DNA of 64,000 bases from CAVTZP01 sp963739245 (lineage in GTDB: Bacteria; Chloroflexota; Dehalococcoidia; Dehalococcoidales; BS750m-G39): assembly GCA_963739245.1 (NCBI GenBank), contig CAVTZP010000003.1, positions 124,001 to 188,000 of the forward strand, read 5' to 3'. Shown here one piece after another: positions 37,014 through 47,478 of the stretch; position 1 is the stretch's first letter, and every line of letters starts with the position of its first letter. The notes beneath the pieces are model-generated. The model saw only the letters and a list, made by a program, of their open reading frames with translations, was not told the DNA's origin and made no database searches. Both the position numbers and the translations under genes were made by a program.

Positions 37014-37548
37014 TTACTCCTGCTCAAAGAGGTCTCCCCCGTAGATGTCGTTGGCGACGATAGCCGGGAAGTCCTCGACATCAAGCCGCAGGACAGCCTC
37101 AGGCGCCCAAGTCCTCATAGGCGGTGACCTCGACCTGTTTAATGGATTTAGATAGCAGAGCGCCAGCGCCACCAATAGTGGCGAAATAAACGGCTTTATA
37201 CTTCTTAAGAGCCTCTTTTACTTCCGGGGAGCGGCTTCCCTTGCCAATCATGGCTCTAATGCCGGCGGCGAGAAGGCGGGGGGTATATATGTCCATACGG
37301 CGGCTGGTGGTGGGACCGGCGGCGCCGATGACCTGTCCCGGTCGGGCTGGGGATGGTCCCATGTAGTATAGCGTTTGCCCCTTCTGGTCGAAGGGTAGTT
37401 TCTCTCCCCTATCCAGGGCTTGGATGAACCGGTGGTGGGCCGCATCCCTGGCGACGTAGACAACCCCGGAAATCAGGACTTGGGTGCCTGCGGTCAGCTT
37501 TTCTATGGTTTCAGCGCCGATTGGTGATGTGATATTTATTTCCCTCAC
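37014..37548 (-). pseudogene. fumB: Fumarate hydratase class I, beta (C-terminal) subunit, with a +1 frameshift
   Basis: The first 149 codons match the class I fumarase beta subunit (ITSPIGAETIEKLTAGTQVLISGVVYVARDAAHHR, AAGPTTSRRMDIYTP, YFATIGGAGALLSKSI). After AYEDLGA a TGA at 37101-37099 intervenes. In the next frame the expected end continues: EAVLRLDVEDFPAIVANDIYGGDLFE, stopping at 37014. One extra C in GCGCC near 37105 explains it. With the alpha subunit it forms the [4Fe-4S] enzyme that interconverts fumarate and malate. Confidence 0.88.
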
Positions 37549-37598
37549 CCCTTAGCCCCCCTGTTCGATTGTCTTATTTCCCACCCAGCCCGCCCTAC

Positions 37599-37613
37599 AG
37601 GGGCTTCGCCCCT
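37599..37613 (-). repeat. Short palindrome in the fumA-fumB gap
   Basis: AGGGGC-TTC-GCCCCT hairpin, one of the AGAGGGGC/GCCCCTCT family, preceded by a TTTCCCACCCAGCCCGCCC stretch like the C-rich intergenic repeat. Confidence 0.55.
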
Positions 37614-37626
37614 CTTGGACTTCCCG

Positions 37627-38469
37627 TTATAGTATTACTTCTTTGTGGCGGGCATTATAGCACTGGAGGTTGACGGCCACCGGTAGGCTGCCAATATGGG
37701 CGGGCATAACCTCGGCGTGGACGGCCAGGGCGGTGGTTGTGCCGCCAAAGCCCATCGGCCCGATACCTAAAGCATTTACCCGGGCCAAAATCTCTTTCTC
37801 TAGCTCAGCAATCTCTAAGTTCGGGTTTGGCTCGGCTATTTTTCTCAGTAACGCCTTCTTCGCCAGTAGCATTGCCTTTTCCGCGGTGCCGCCAATGCCA
37901 AGCCCAATGATTAGCGGAGGGCAGGCATTACCTCCCGCCTCCTCAACGGTCTTTGCTACCAGGTCAATAATACCGTTTTGCCCCTCGTTTGGTTTTAGCA
38001 TCGCCAGTTTACTCATATTCTCGGCGCCCGCTCCCTTGGGCATGACGATAATCTTCAGCCGCTCGCCGGGAACGATTTCGATATGAACGACGGGAGGGGT
38101 ATTGTCCTTGGTGTTTATCCGGGTGGAGAAGGGTTTATTAACCATTGATTTTCTGAGGTAGCCCTGAGTGTAGCCCCGCCGCACCCCCTCTTCTACGGCG
38201 GCATTCAGGTCGCCGTTAATGTGGACTTCCTGGCCTATCTCTAGAAAGACCACGGCTATGCCGCAGTCCTGGCACAGGGGTATTTGTTCTTTTTTAGCAA
38301 TCCGGGCGTTTTCGATGAGCTGGCTTAAGACCTCTTTTCCCAGCGGGGACTGCTCGGTCTTTAGGGCGTGCTTGAGGGCGGCTAAGACGTCCTCCCCCAG
38401 TTCAAAGTTTGCCTCCTGGCAGAGCTGGGCTGCCGCTTGAGTGATGGCGCTGGCTTTAATCTCTCTCAA
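37627..38469 (-). CDS. fumA: Fumarate hydratase class I, alpha (N-terminal) subunit
   Basis: 280 residues. It has IPLCQDCGIAVVFLEIGQEV and the Cys residues in GGNACPPLIIGLGIGGT and NLQCYNARH expected to ligate the catalytic [4Fe-4S] cluster with a labile iron. It is intact. With the frameshifted beta subunit downstream it forms the two-subunit fumarase common in anaerobes. Confidence 0.93.
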   Translation of the reverse strand: MREIKASAITQAAAQLCQEANFELGEDVLAALKHALKTEQSPLGKEVLSQLIENARIAKKEQIPLCQDCGIAVVFLEIGQEVHINGDLNAAVEEGVRRGYTQGYLRKSMVNKPFSTRINTKDNTPPVVHIEIVPGERLKIIVMPKGAGAENMSKLAMLKPNEGQNGIIDLVAKTVEEAGGNACPPLIIGLGIGGTAEKAMLLAKKALLRKIAEPNPNLEIAELEKEILARVNALGIGPMGFGGTTTALAVHAEVMPAHIGSLPVAVNLQCYNARHKEVIL

Positions 38470-38484
38470 CCCTATCCCCTTTAT

Positions 38485-38544
38485 CCCCTTCCCCTTATCA
38501 AGGGGAAGGGGAATTGGTTATATAAGAGGGGCTTCGCCCCTCTT
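38485..38544 (-). repeat. Two palindromes (REP-like) upstream of fumA
   Basis: CCCCTTCCCCTT (38485-38496) pairs with AAGGGGAAGGGG (38500-38511), then AAGAGGGGC (38524-38532) pairs with GCCCCTCTT (38536-38544). They occupy the 94-nt gap before the 38564-38968 gene and may process or attenuate the operon mRNA. Confidence 0.65.
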
Positions 38545-38563
38545 TGACTCTCCTCTTCAATAA

Positions 38564-38968
38564 TTATGCTTTAACCCTTTGGGAAAGCCACTTCATTAAT
38601 ATCCCTCCAATAATGCAAGCTAGCCCTGGCAATAAAACCATAATCCAAATATGATAAGTTATTGCATACTCTGGGTAGTACTCCGCACGGCTTCTTACTT
38701 CCATTTGATACAACCCAGGTATTGAAGCTAAAATATAGGCAACACCCATAACTAGGGCAACTACCCACCAATAATGCCGCCTAGAAAGAAAACCGCCTAT
38801 TAACAACAGCATTACTCCAAGGGCACCAATCCAACTGGAAAAGACCAGACCCATACCTATCATACCTACATTCGGCCCAGCACAGGAAAATATCAATGGT
38901 AACGATACTCCTATTATCCCAAAACCTATCCAACCAATAACATTAAGAGAAATCTTTATTGTAACCAC
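38564..38968 (-). CDS. Hypothetical four-helix membrane protein
   Basis: 134 residues, four TM helices, N-terminus VTIKISLNVIGWIGFGIIGVS. Base composition is more AT-rich than the neighbours. It sits between mdh and fumA on the same strand, 6 nt after mdh. No family was recognised and there is no obvious link to the TCA enzymes. Confidence 0.65.
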   Translation of the reverse strand: MVTIKISLNVIGWIGFGIIGVSLPLIFSCAGPNVGMIGMGLVFSSWIGALGVMLLLIGGFLSRRHYWWVVALVMGVAYILASIPGLYQMEVRSRAEYYPEYAITYHIWIMVLLPGLACIIGGILMKWLSQRVKA

Positions 38969-38974
38969 CCTCCG

Positions 38975-39904
38975 TTAGTTTAACTTCATAGTTTTTATCA
39001 GCTCTTGGACTGCCTCGGCGGAATTATTTAGGGCTTGTTTTTCTTCCGGGGTCAGCTCTAGCTCTTTTATCTGCTCAATGCCCTTTTTGCCCAGCTTTGC
39101 CGGGACGCTGATGACGGTGTCCTTAATCCCGTATTCCCCATTTAAGTAAGCGGCGCAGAGCAGGGTCTCCTTCTTATCTAAGATTATTACCTCCGCTATG
39201 CGGGCAACGGCGGCTGATGGGGTATAGAAGGCGCTCCCCGTTTTGAGTAGAGCGACAATCTCATCCCCACCCATTATAGTTCGTCCCACCAGCTTATCAA
39301 TGGTCTCTTTGGGCAGGAGTTCTGTTATTGGTTTGCCCTTAACCGTGGTCAGCCGGGGGATAACAAGCATATTCTTGCCGTGTTCCCCCAGGATACAGGC
39401 GGAGACGCTTGCTGGCGATATTTTAAGCTCGGCGGCAATAAAACTGCTGAAGCGGGCGCCGTCCAGGACGCCGGATAAGCCGACGACCCTATTTCGGGGA
39501 AGGTTGCTGGTCTTGATTGCCAGATAGGTCATGGCGTCTACCGGGTTGACCACCATAATGATAATACAGTTTGGGGAGTAGCTCACCACGCTGCGGGTAA
39601 CCTCAGCCACGATTTTCATATTAGCCTGCACTAGCTCATCGCGGGTCATGCCCGGTTTTCGGCTGAAGCCTGAGGTGATAATGACTAAATCCGAACCGGC
39701 GGTTTCCTCGTAGCGATTAGTCCCGCTAATGCTGGTATCAAAGTTGACGATGGGCGCTGATTGGGAGATATCAAGTGCCTTACCCTGGGCCAGGCCGGGG
39801 ACGATGTCCACCAGGACGATATCGGCGTAGCCCCTCTCGGCAATCCGCTGGGCGCAGGAGGCGCCGACATTTCCGGCGCCGATAATGCTAATCTTGGCCG
39901 GCAT
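38975..39904 (-). CDS. mdh: Malate dehydrogenase
   Basis: 309 residues of the LDH-like MDH subgroup. The NAD-binding start is ISIIGAGNVGASCA. The substrate loop GFSRKPGMTRDEL carries the Arg specific for malate, and the catalytic His is in LGEHGKNM. It interconverts malate and oxaloacetate with NAD. 2 nt after the isocitrate dehydrogenase gene. Confidence 0.94.
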   Translation of the reverse strand: MPAKISIIGAGNVGASCAQRIAERGYADIVLVDIVPGLAQGKALDISQSAPIVNFDTSISGTNRYEETAGSDLVIITSGFSRKPGMTRDELVQANMKIVAEVTRSVVSYSPNCIIIMVVNPVDAMTYLAIKTSNLPRNRVVGLSGVLDGARFSSFIAAELKISPASVSACILGEHGKNMLVIPRLTTVKGKPITELLPKETIDKLVGRTIMGGDEIVALLKTGSAFYTPSAAVARIAEVIILDKKETLLCAAYLNGEYGIKDTVISVPAKLGKKGIEQIKELELTPEEKQALNNSAEAVQELIKTMKLN

Positions 39905-39906
39905 TT

Positions 39907-40989
39907 TTAGCTCCCCAGTTTTTTAATTATCGCCTCGGCGACCTGTGAGGTGCCGACGACCTGGGCATTGGGTATATTGGGCTTCATATCGTAGGTGACG
40001 CTTTTGCCTTCGGCGATGACCGCAGCGACCGCCTTTTCCAGCCGTTCCGCCGCCTTTGTTTCGCCGAGGTGTCGCAGCATCATCACCCCGGAGAGTATCA
40101 TTGCCATCGGGTTGATCTTGTTTAGCCCTTTATATTTAGGGGCACTGCCGTGGGTCGGCTCAAAGACAGCGATGTCATCGCCCAGATTAGCCCCCGGCGT
40201 TACCCCCAGCCCGCCCACCAGCCCGGCGCATAGCTCGGAGATGATGTCGCCGTAAAGATTGGGCAGGACCAGCACGTCAAATGGCTGCGGTCTCCGCACC
40301 AGTTGCATGCACAGGTTGTCGATAATTATTTCATCAAATTTAATATCGGGGTAGTCTTGAGCCACCTCTCTGGCCATAGCCAGAAACAAGCCGTCGGAGA
40401 ACTTCATGATATTGGCTTTGTGCCCGGCGGTTACCCTTTTTCTTTGCTGAGCCCGGGCATACTCAAAGGCGAATTTGACAATCCGCCGGCTGGCGGGCTC
40501 GGAAATAATTTTCAGGCTGATGCCAGAGTCCTTGTTGATTTTATCTCCCGTTGCCCTGGCGATTAACCGCTGCAACTTTAATATTTCGGGGGTTCCTTTC
40601 TCAAACTCAATACCACTGTAGAGGTCCTCGGTATTTTCTCTTACCACGACAATATCTACATCCTTAAACCGGGAGAGGACGCCGGGGTAGGTCTTGCACG
40701 GGCGGAGGCAGACATAGAGGTCTAGCTCCTTGCGCAGGGCAACATTAACGCTTCTGAAACCGGTACCCACCGGCGTGGTGACCGGTCCCTTGAGGGCGAC
40801 CTTGTTTTTCCTGATTGACTCGAGGGTAGCCTCAGGAAGGACAGCGCCAAACTTCTCCTGGGCACTAGCCCCGGCATAGGCTATTTCCCAGTTGAGGGCG
40901 ACGCCGGTTGCCTCCAGAACCTGTTTCGCGGCTTCGGCGACCTCCGGTCCAACGCCATCCCCGGGGATAAGGGTAATATTATGTGCCAT
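39907..40989 (-). CDS. NAD-dependent isocitrate dehydrogenase
   Basis: 360 residues of the isocitrate/isopropylmalate dehydrogenase family. ITLIPGDGVGPEV at the N-terminus, VVVRENTEDLYSGIEFE (the ENTE motif favours isocitrate over isopropylmalate, which has a REL-type loop), DNLCMQLVRRPQPFDVLVLPNLYGDI and EPTHGSAPKYKG. It makes 2-oxoglutarate. Context with aconitase, mdh and fumarase supports this. Confidence 0.87.
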   Translation of the reverse strand: MAHNITLIPGDGVGPEVAEAAKQVLEATGVALNWEIAYAGASAQEKFGAVLPEATLESIRKNKVALKGPVTTPVGTGFRSVNVALRKELDLYVCLRPCKTYPGVLSRFKDVDIVVVRENTEDLYSGIEFEKGTPEILKLQRLIARATGDKINKDSGISLKIISEPASRRIVKFAFEYARAQQRKRVTAGHKANIMKFSDGLFLAMAREVAQDYPDIKFDEIIIDNLCMQLVRRPQPFDVLVLPNLYGDIISELCAGLVGGLGVTPGANLGDDIAVFEPTHGSAPKYKGLNKINPMAMILSGVMMLRHLGETKAAERLEKAVAAVIAEGKSVTYDMKPNIPNAQVVGTSQVAEAIIKKLGS

Positions 40990-41034
40990 ATGTTTATCCT
41001 TAGAGGGACTTCTCCCTCTAAAACTCCCTATATA

Positions 41035-41529
41035 TTATAACCTAAAGTCGCCATATTTTTTAATATAGGGGATGAGCCCGCCTTCATCAAGGATAGCCAG
41101 CATTATCTCCGGGATTTTGCCGAAGGTGAGACGGTTACCGTTAGTTACGTCCCTTATGGTGCCTGCCTTCAGGTCTACCTCCAGCTCATCGCTATCGTTA
41201 ATCTTATCGGTATTACATATTAACACTGGAAGGCCGAGATTGATAGCGTTTCGGAAAAATATCCGGGCTACCGATTTAGCCAGGATGGCACTTACCCCCG
41301 CCATCTTGATAACCAGCGGCGCATGCTCACGGCTTGAGCCGAGGCCAAAGTTACTGCCAGCAACGATAAAGTCCCCTGTTTTTACCCTGGAGATAAAGTT
41401 AGGGTCAGCGTCCTCCAGGACATGCTTTGCCAGCTCCGGCAGGTTGCTTCTGAGGTGGGCATAGCGGCCGGGTATGATATGGTCGGTGGTGATGTTATCG
41501 CCCAGTTTTAAGGCTATTCCCTTAAGCAT
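41035..41529 (-). CDS. Aconitase-family small subunit (LeuD-like)
   Basis: 164 residues, the swivel domain. It has DNITTDHIIPGRY and GSNFGLGSSREHAP. The two-subunit aconitase/homoaconitase/isopropylmalate isomerase type. Its operon position before isocitrate dehydrogenase suggests aconitate hydratase. The start lies next to the large subunit stop. Confidence 0.88.
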   Translation of the reverse strand: MLKGIALKLGDNITTDHIIPGRYAHLRSNLPELAKHVLEDADPNFISRVKTGDFIVAGSNFGLGSSREHAPLVIKMAGVSAILAKSVARIFFRNAINLGLPVLICNTDKINDSDELEVDLKAGTIRDVTNGNRLTFGKIPEIMLAILDEGGLIPYIKKYGDFRL

Positions 41530-42783
41530 CTACATCACTTCCCTGGGGTCGGTGATTTCACCGGTCAGGGCGGTAGCCGCCGCCGTCGCCGGGCTTGCCA
41601 GATAGATAAAGGCTTCCGGACTGCCCATCCGACCCCTGAAATTTCGGTTAGCTGTGGAGAGACAGGCTTCCCCGCTCGCCAGCACCCCCTGATGGAGACC
41701 GAGGCAAGCCCCGCACCCCGGCGGTAGGACAATAGCCCCGGCTTCAACCAGGGTCTGGATATATCCTTCCCTTATTGCCTCAAGCAGAACCGGTTGCGAT
41801 GCCGGCGCAACTATAAGTCTGGTTTCGGGGTGGCGTTTTTCCCCTTTCAATATTCTAGCCACTATAGCTAAATCCTCAAGACGTCCGTTGGTGCAGGTGC
41901 CGATGAATACCTGCTGGATTTTAGTCCCTTTAAGCTCTCTTGCCGGGGCGACATTATCGACGCTGTGGGGTTTGGCGACTAGTGGCTCAAGGGCCGCTAA
42001 ATCAATATTGATAGTCCTTTCATAGACGGCATCGTTGTCAGCGAAAAGGGGTTGGTAGTCATCGCCCCTTCCCTGCGCGCTTAGATAATCCCTGGTGATT
42101 CTATCTGCGGGAAAGAGCCCGACCTTTGCCCCCGTCTCCACGGACATGTTGGCTATGGTAAGCCGCCCGGACAGGCTGATATTCTCTAGGCCGTCACCGC
42201 CAAACTCCAGCGCCTTATAGGTAGCGCCGTCAGCGCCGATTTTCCCGATGAGGTGAAGGATGAGGTCTTTGGCCATAACACCGGGGGTAAACTTCCCTGA
42301 GACCGCTATCTTAATGCTCTCTGGCACCCGGAACCAGGTCTTACCCAGACCGAAGGCAATAGCCACATCCGAGGAGCCCATGCCGGTGGCGAAGGCACCC
42401 AGAGCGCCGGCGGTTACGGTATGGGAGTCAGCCCCGACGATTACATCACCGGGCTTAGCCAGGGATTCAGCCACAATCTGGTGGCAAACACCACCGCCAA
42501 CGTCATAGATAAGGCAACCGCTCTTTACGGCAAACTGGCGCAGTAGCCTGTGGTCGTTTGACATCTCCTGATTGGGGCTGGGAGCAGCGTGGTCAAGGAA
42601 CAAAGCGGTCTTTTTGGGGTTAGCCAGGCGTTTAAAGTCGCAGGCGTTAAATTGCCTTACCGTCAGGGGTCCGGTAGTATCCTGGGCAAAAGCGAGGTCT
42701 ATCTGGGCAATAACAATATCCCCTGACCGGGCGTCACTCCCTGACTTTTGGCTTAATATCTTCTCGGCTAATGTCTTACCCAC
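41530..42783 (-). CDS. Aconitase-family large subunit (LeuC-like)
   Basis: 417 residues. Cluster ligands are in GTCTNGRLEDL and PPGCGACLGLHQGVL, with DSHTVTAGALGAFATGMG in the middle. Typical of the short LeuC-like aconitases in anaerobes and archaea. Citrate/isocitrate is inferred from the neighbours; isopropylmalate cannot be excluded. 18 nt after the carboxylase subunit gene. Confidence 0.88.
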   Translation of the reverse strand: MGKTLAEKILSQKSGSDARSGDIVIAQIDLAFAQDTTGPLTVRQFNACDFKRLANPKKTALFLDHAAPSPNQEMSNDHRLLRQFAVKSGCLIYDVGGGVCHQIVAESLAKPGDVIVGADSHTVTAGALGAFATGMGSSDVAIAFGLGKTWFRVPESIKIAVSGKFTPGVMAKDLILHLIGKIGADGATYKALEFGGDGLENISLSGRLTIANMSVETGAKVGLFPADRITRDYLSAQGRGDDYQPLFADNDAVYERTINIDLAALEPLVAKPHSVDNVAPARELKGTKIQQVFIGTCTNGRLEDLAIVARILKGEKRHPETRLIVAPASQPVLLEAIREGYIQTLVEAGAIVLPPGCGACLGLHQGVLASGEACLSTANRNFRGRMGSPEAFIYLASPATAAATALTGEITDPREVM

Positions 42784-42801
42784 GCAAGCCCTGCTTGATA
42801 G

Positions 42802-44712
42802 CTAGCCGATTATAGCCAGAACATCATCTCTGGCTACCTTATCGCCGCTGGTGAAGTTTATCGCTTTAACCCGTCCGCCAACCGGGGTAGTTATAGCGTT
42901 AGCCATTTTCATCGCTTCCAGGATAAGTATCACATCGTCAGCCTTGACCTCATCGCCCACCTTTACCTCATAGCGTATTATTATCCCCGGCATTGGGGCG
43001 ACAATGGCGGTCTCTTCAGCCTTGGCGGCTGCCGGTGCTGCTTTCTCTTTTACTTCTTCAATTGGTCTGGCTGGTTGCTGGCTGGCTGGTGGTGGTGCTG
43101 CCGTCGGTGCCAGTGGTGTCTCAGCTGCCTCCACGCCGACACTATAAACCTCACTGCCGATATGGACCTTAAACGTTCTGACACCGGGCTTTCCCAGCGT
43201 TGTCGTTGTGCCTTTCTCTGCCGGCTTACCGGCTTTTAGCTTGGCAATAAGCTCGTCTTCGCGCTTTACATCGTCCAGGGTCTTTGGCTTTACCTCTGGG
43301 GGTGGTGTCTCCAGACCGTACTTCCACCTCAGGAAGCGTATGCCGGTGGTGGGGTAGAGGGCATAGATGAGCACGTCCCCGATATCCTTGGCAATACCCT
43401 TGGTCGCCTCTCTTGCCTTTTTTAGCTCAGGCTCCAGGATGTCGGCGGCGCGGCTGGTGATAGGCTTCTCCCCCCGTGCGTAGCCTTTGAGCACTATCTT
43501 CTGAATTTCATGGTCAATGGGGGCGGGGGGCTTGCCATATAGCCCGTAGCAATAGTCTTTTACCTGGTCTGATATCATCTTATATCTACCGAAGAGGACA
43601 TTCTGCACGGCTTGCACGCCGACAATCTGGCTGGTGGGGGTGACCAGAGGTGGGTAGCCGAGCTCCTTTCTTACCCGTGGCAGTTCGGCGTAGACCTCTT
43701 CAAGTTTATCCAGGGCATTAGCCTCCCTTAGCTGGGCGACTAGGGTGGTGGTCATACCACCGGGAATCTGGTGCATCAGCACCGCAGTATCAATGACCGC
43801 CATTCTGGTGGTGTCCAAAAAGTCCCGATACTTCGGGGCTATAGATTCAAAATATTCCCCCAATTTAAAGAGATGAGCCAGATCAAGCCCGGTGTCTCTG
43901 GGCGTTCCCTGAAGGGCAACAACAATAGGCTCAAGCGGTGGCAGGGAGGAACGCATGGCGAAGGGGGCGAGGGCAGTATCAATAATATCTACCCCGGCCT
44001 CAATCGCCTTGAGGCAGCTCATGAGCCCCATGCCACTGGTATGATGGGTGTGTAGCTGCACCGGAATATTCAGCACCTTCTTTAGCGCCTTAGTCAGGTT
44101 ATAGGCATCGTCGGGGGCAATAAGACCAGCCATGTCCTTTATGCACAGGCTATCCGCCCCCATCTCCTGAAGGATGAGCGCCTTTTTGACATAATAATCA
44201 ATATTATATATTGGTCCCCCCAGCTTGGGCTCGGTAAGGGAGTAGCATAGTGTAAGCTGGGCGTGCTTACCACATTCCTTGATTGCCTTGAGGCTGGTCT
44301 CAAAATTGCGCTCGTCGTTAACGGCGTCAAATACCCTGAAGATGTCAATGCCTACCTCAGCGGCGTGATAGACGAAGGCAGTGACCACATCGTCGGCGTA
44401 GTTGCGGTAGCCCACCAGGTTCTGTCCGCGCAAAAGCATCTGTAGGGGGGTATCGGGCATCAGCCGTTTAAGAATGCGGGGTCTCTCCCACGGGTCTTCG
44501 TTAAGGAATCTGGTGGGGACATCAAAGGTGGCACCCCCCCACACCTCCATGGAATAGAACCCGGCTTTATTCATCTCCTCGGCAATGGCTTCCATGTCCT
44601 CGGTGCGCATTCGCGTCGCCAGCGAGGATTGGTGTCCATCACGGAAGGTAACATCGGTGATTTTTAATCGGTTCTCTGTCGTCTCCATCTTCGGTTTCCT
44701 TCTAGTTGTCAT
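42802..44712 (-). CDS. Pyruvate carboxylase subunit B / transcarboxylase 5S-type with biotinyl domain
   Basis: 636 residues. An HMGL-like TIM barrel starts ITDVTFRDGHQSSLATRMR, the carboxyltransferase metal site includes IKDMAGLIAP and QLHTHHTSG, a PYC/OADA conserved domain follows (about 300-480), then a Pro/Ala-rich linker and a biotinyl domain ending with ILEAMKMANAI, whose Lys is biotinylated. It carries the 5S and 1.3S activities of transcarboxylase, or of oxaloacetate decarboxylase alpha. No biotin carboxylase gene is in the window. ATG 44712 overlaps the upstream micropeptide stop by one base. Confidence 0.9.
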   Translation of the reverse strand: MTTRRKPKMETTENRLKITDVTFRDGHQSSLATRMRTEDMEAIAEEMNKAGFYSMEVWGGATFDVPTRFLNEDPWERPRILKRLMPDTPLQMLLRGQNLVGYRNYADDVVTAFVYHAAEVGIDIFRVFDAVNDERNFETSLKAIKECGKHAQLTLCYSLTEPKLGGPIYNIDYYVKKALILQEMGADSLCIKDMAGLIAPDDAYNLTKALKKVLNIPVQLHTHHTSGMGLMSCLKAIEAGVDIIDTALAPFAMRSSLPPLEPIVVALQGTPRDTGLDLAHLFKLGEYFESIAPKYRDFLDTTRMAVIDTAVLMHQIPGGMTTTLVAQLREANALDKLEEVYAELPRVRKELGYPPLVTPTSQIVGVQAVQNVLFGRYKMISDQVKDYCYGLYGKPPAPIDHEIQKIVLKGYARGEKPITSRAADILEPELKKAREATKGIAKDIGDVLIYALYPTTGIRFLRWKYGLETPPPEVKPKTLDDVKREDELIAKLKAGKPAEKGTTTTLGKPGVRTFKVHIGSEVYSVGVEAAETPLAPTAAPPPASQQPARPIEEVKEKAAPAAAKAEETAIVAPMPGIIIRYEVKVGDEVKADDVILILEAMKMANAITTPVGGRVKAINFTSGDKVARDDVLAIIG

Positions 44713-44813
44713 TATTTACTCCCTTCTTTGGGAGCTGGTTGAGACGGCTCCATCTGAAGATAGGCGATGATGGCACTAATAATAACAGCGGTTAACTTCC
44801 TTTTATCCTCCAT
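44712..44813 (-). CDS. 33-residue MmdE/OadG-like micropeptide
   Basis: ATG 44813 opens MEDKRKLTAVIISAIIAYLQ... and ends with TAA at 44714-44712, sharing a base with the next ATG (TAATG). GGGGG lies 3 nt before the start. The KLTAVIISAIIAYL core resembles the C-terminal segment of small accessory subunits (MmdE/MmdD, OadG) of biotin-dependent decarboxylases and carboxyltransferases. It lies exactly between the carboxyltransferase and the biotinyl subunit genes, as such subunits do. The family match is from pattern only. Confidence 0.65.
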   Translation of the reverse strand: MEDKRKLTAVIISAIIAYLQMEPSQPAPKEGSK

Positions 44814-44828
44814 TTTCCCCCTGCCGCT

Positions 44829-46382
<1,554 letters not shown>

Positions 46383-46422
46383 CTGGGTTTTACCTTTAAA
46401 ATAGGTTAGAAGTATACGGTTA

Positions 46423-46452
46423 ATATTATCATAATGCTTATCACAGAGGCAA
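46423..46452 (-). promoter_or_regulatory. Promoter of the carboxyltransferase-TCA operon
   Basis: TTGCCT (46452-46447), an 18-nt spacer and TAATAT (46428-46423) on the minus strand, 41 nt before the ATG at 46382. Confidence 0.5.
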
Positions 46453-46498
46453 GTCTAAGTAGTGAGCGTTTATCACCCTCACCCCCTTAAAACTACTT

Positions 46499-46525
46499 CC
46501 CCCTTCCCTTAATAAGGGAAGGGGG
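46499..46525 (+). repeat. REP-like palindrome
   Basis: CCCCCTTCCCTTA-A-TAAGGGAAGGGGG, a perfect 13-bp inverted repeat, flanked by CACCCCCTTAA on the left and TAAGGGGGATAGGTTG on the right. Same family as 56767, 62189 and the partial copy at 33876. Confidence 0.8.
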
Positions 46526-46598
46526 TAAGGGGGATAGGTTGTTAGATAATCTAGTAACGCTGGCGAAAGGGTGCTACAATATCACCGGGGTTTACGCT

Positions 46599-47478
46599 GT
46601 GGAAAACAAATTAGCTCCGACTCGCTGCGGGGATTTGGAGTTCAGGTGGGGGGAGCGAACCTATGTTATGGGAATCCTGAATATCACCCCGGACTCCTTC
46701 TCCGGGGACGGGGTGGGTGATGATATTGACGCTGCTGTAGCTCGGGCAAGGCTTTTGGTTGATGAGGGGGCAGATATTATTGATGTCGGGGGTGAGTCCA
46801 CCCGTCCCGGCTGTCAGCCGGTGTCGGCTGATGAGGAAATCAGACGGGTAGTTCCAGTTATAGAGAGGCTGGCCTCAGAAATATCCATCCCCATCAGCAT
46901 CGATACCTACAAATCAGAAGTAGCCCGGCGGGCGCTCGAAGCTGGTGCCAGGATGCTGAATGACCAGTGGGGCTTGAAACAAGACCCTCGTCTCGCCGAG
47001 CTGGCGGCGGAGTGGGGCGTTCCCTTGATTTTAATGAGCAATCAGCGGGACAAGGGTGGCTATGACGCCAGAATCCAGCGTGATACTGCCGACTATGATG
47101 ACCCCATGTTTGAGGTAATATCATCGCTCAAGACGAGCATAGAGTTAGCCACAGACCTGGGTGTATCCCAGAAAAACATTATTATTGACCCCGGCATTGG
47201 TTTCGGCAAAACATGGCAGCAGGACATGGAGATAATTCGACGCCTGGGAGAGCTGAGAGAGTTGGGAAGGCCCATTTTGGTCGGGCCATCCCGAAAGTCC
47301 TTCATTGGCCGAGGTGCTGGACCTGCCGGTTAATGACCGTCTGGAAGGTACCGCCGCGACGGTGGCTATTGCCATTGTCTATGGTGCTGATATGGTGCGG
47401 GTTCATGATGTTCGGCAGATAGTGCGGGTATGTCGTATGAGTGATATTATTATACGGAGGCGGCAAGGTGTGGATTGA
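46599..47478 (+). pseudogene. folP: Dihydropteroate synthase with a +1 frameshift
   Basis: From GTG 46599 (GGGG 8 nt upstream; an earlier in-frame TTG is at 46539). Motifs are VMGILNITPDSFSGDG, DVGGESTRPGC, PISIDTYKSEVA, and IIDPGIGFGKTW. After GPSRKSFIGR the frame is lost near 47311-47315 and hits TAA at 47333. The next frame continues VLDLPVNDRLEGTAATVAIAIVYGADMVRVHDV, the expected C-terminus, to TGA 47476-47478. One extra G explains it. It joins pABA to dihydropterin pyrophosphate. folK starts inside its 3' end. Confidence 0.88.

Noticed and set aside
39907..42783. Leucine biosynthesis (leuCDB) assignment
   Set aside because: The dehydrogenase has the ENTE-type loop of isocitrate dehydrogenases and the operon carries mdh and fumarase but no leuA, so aconitase plus isocitrate dehydrogenase fits better.
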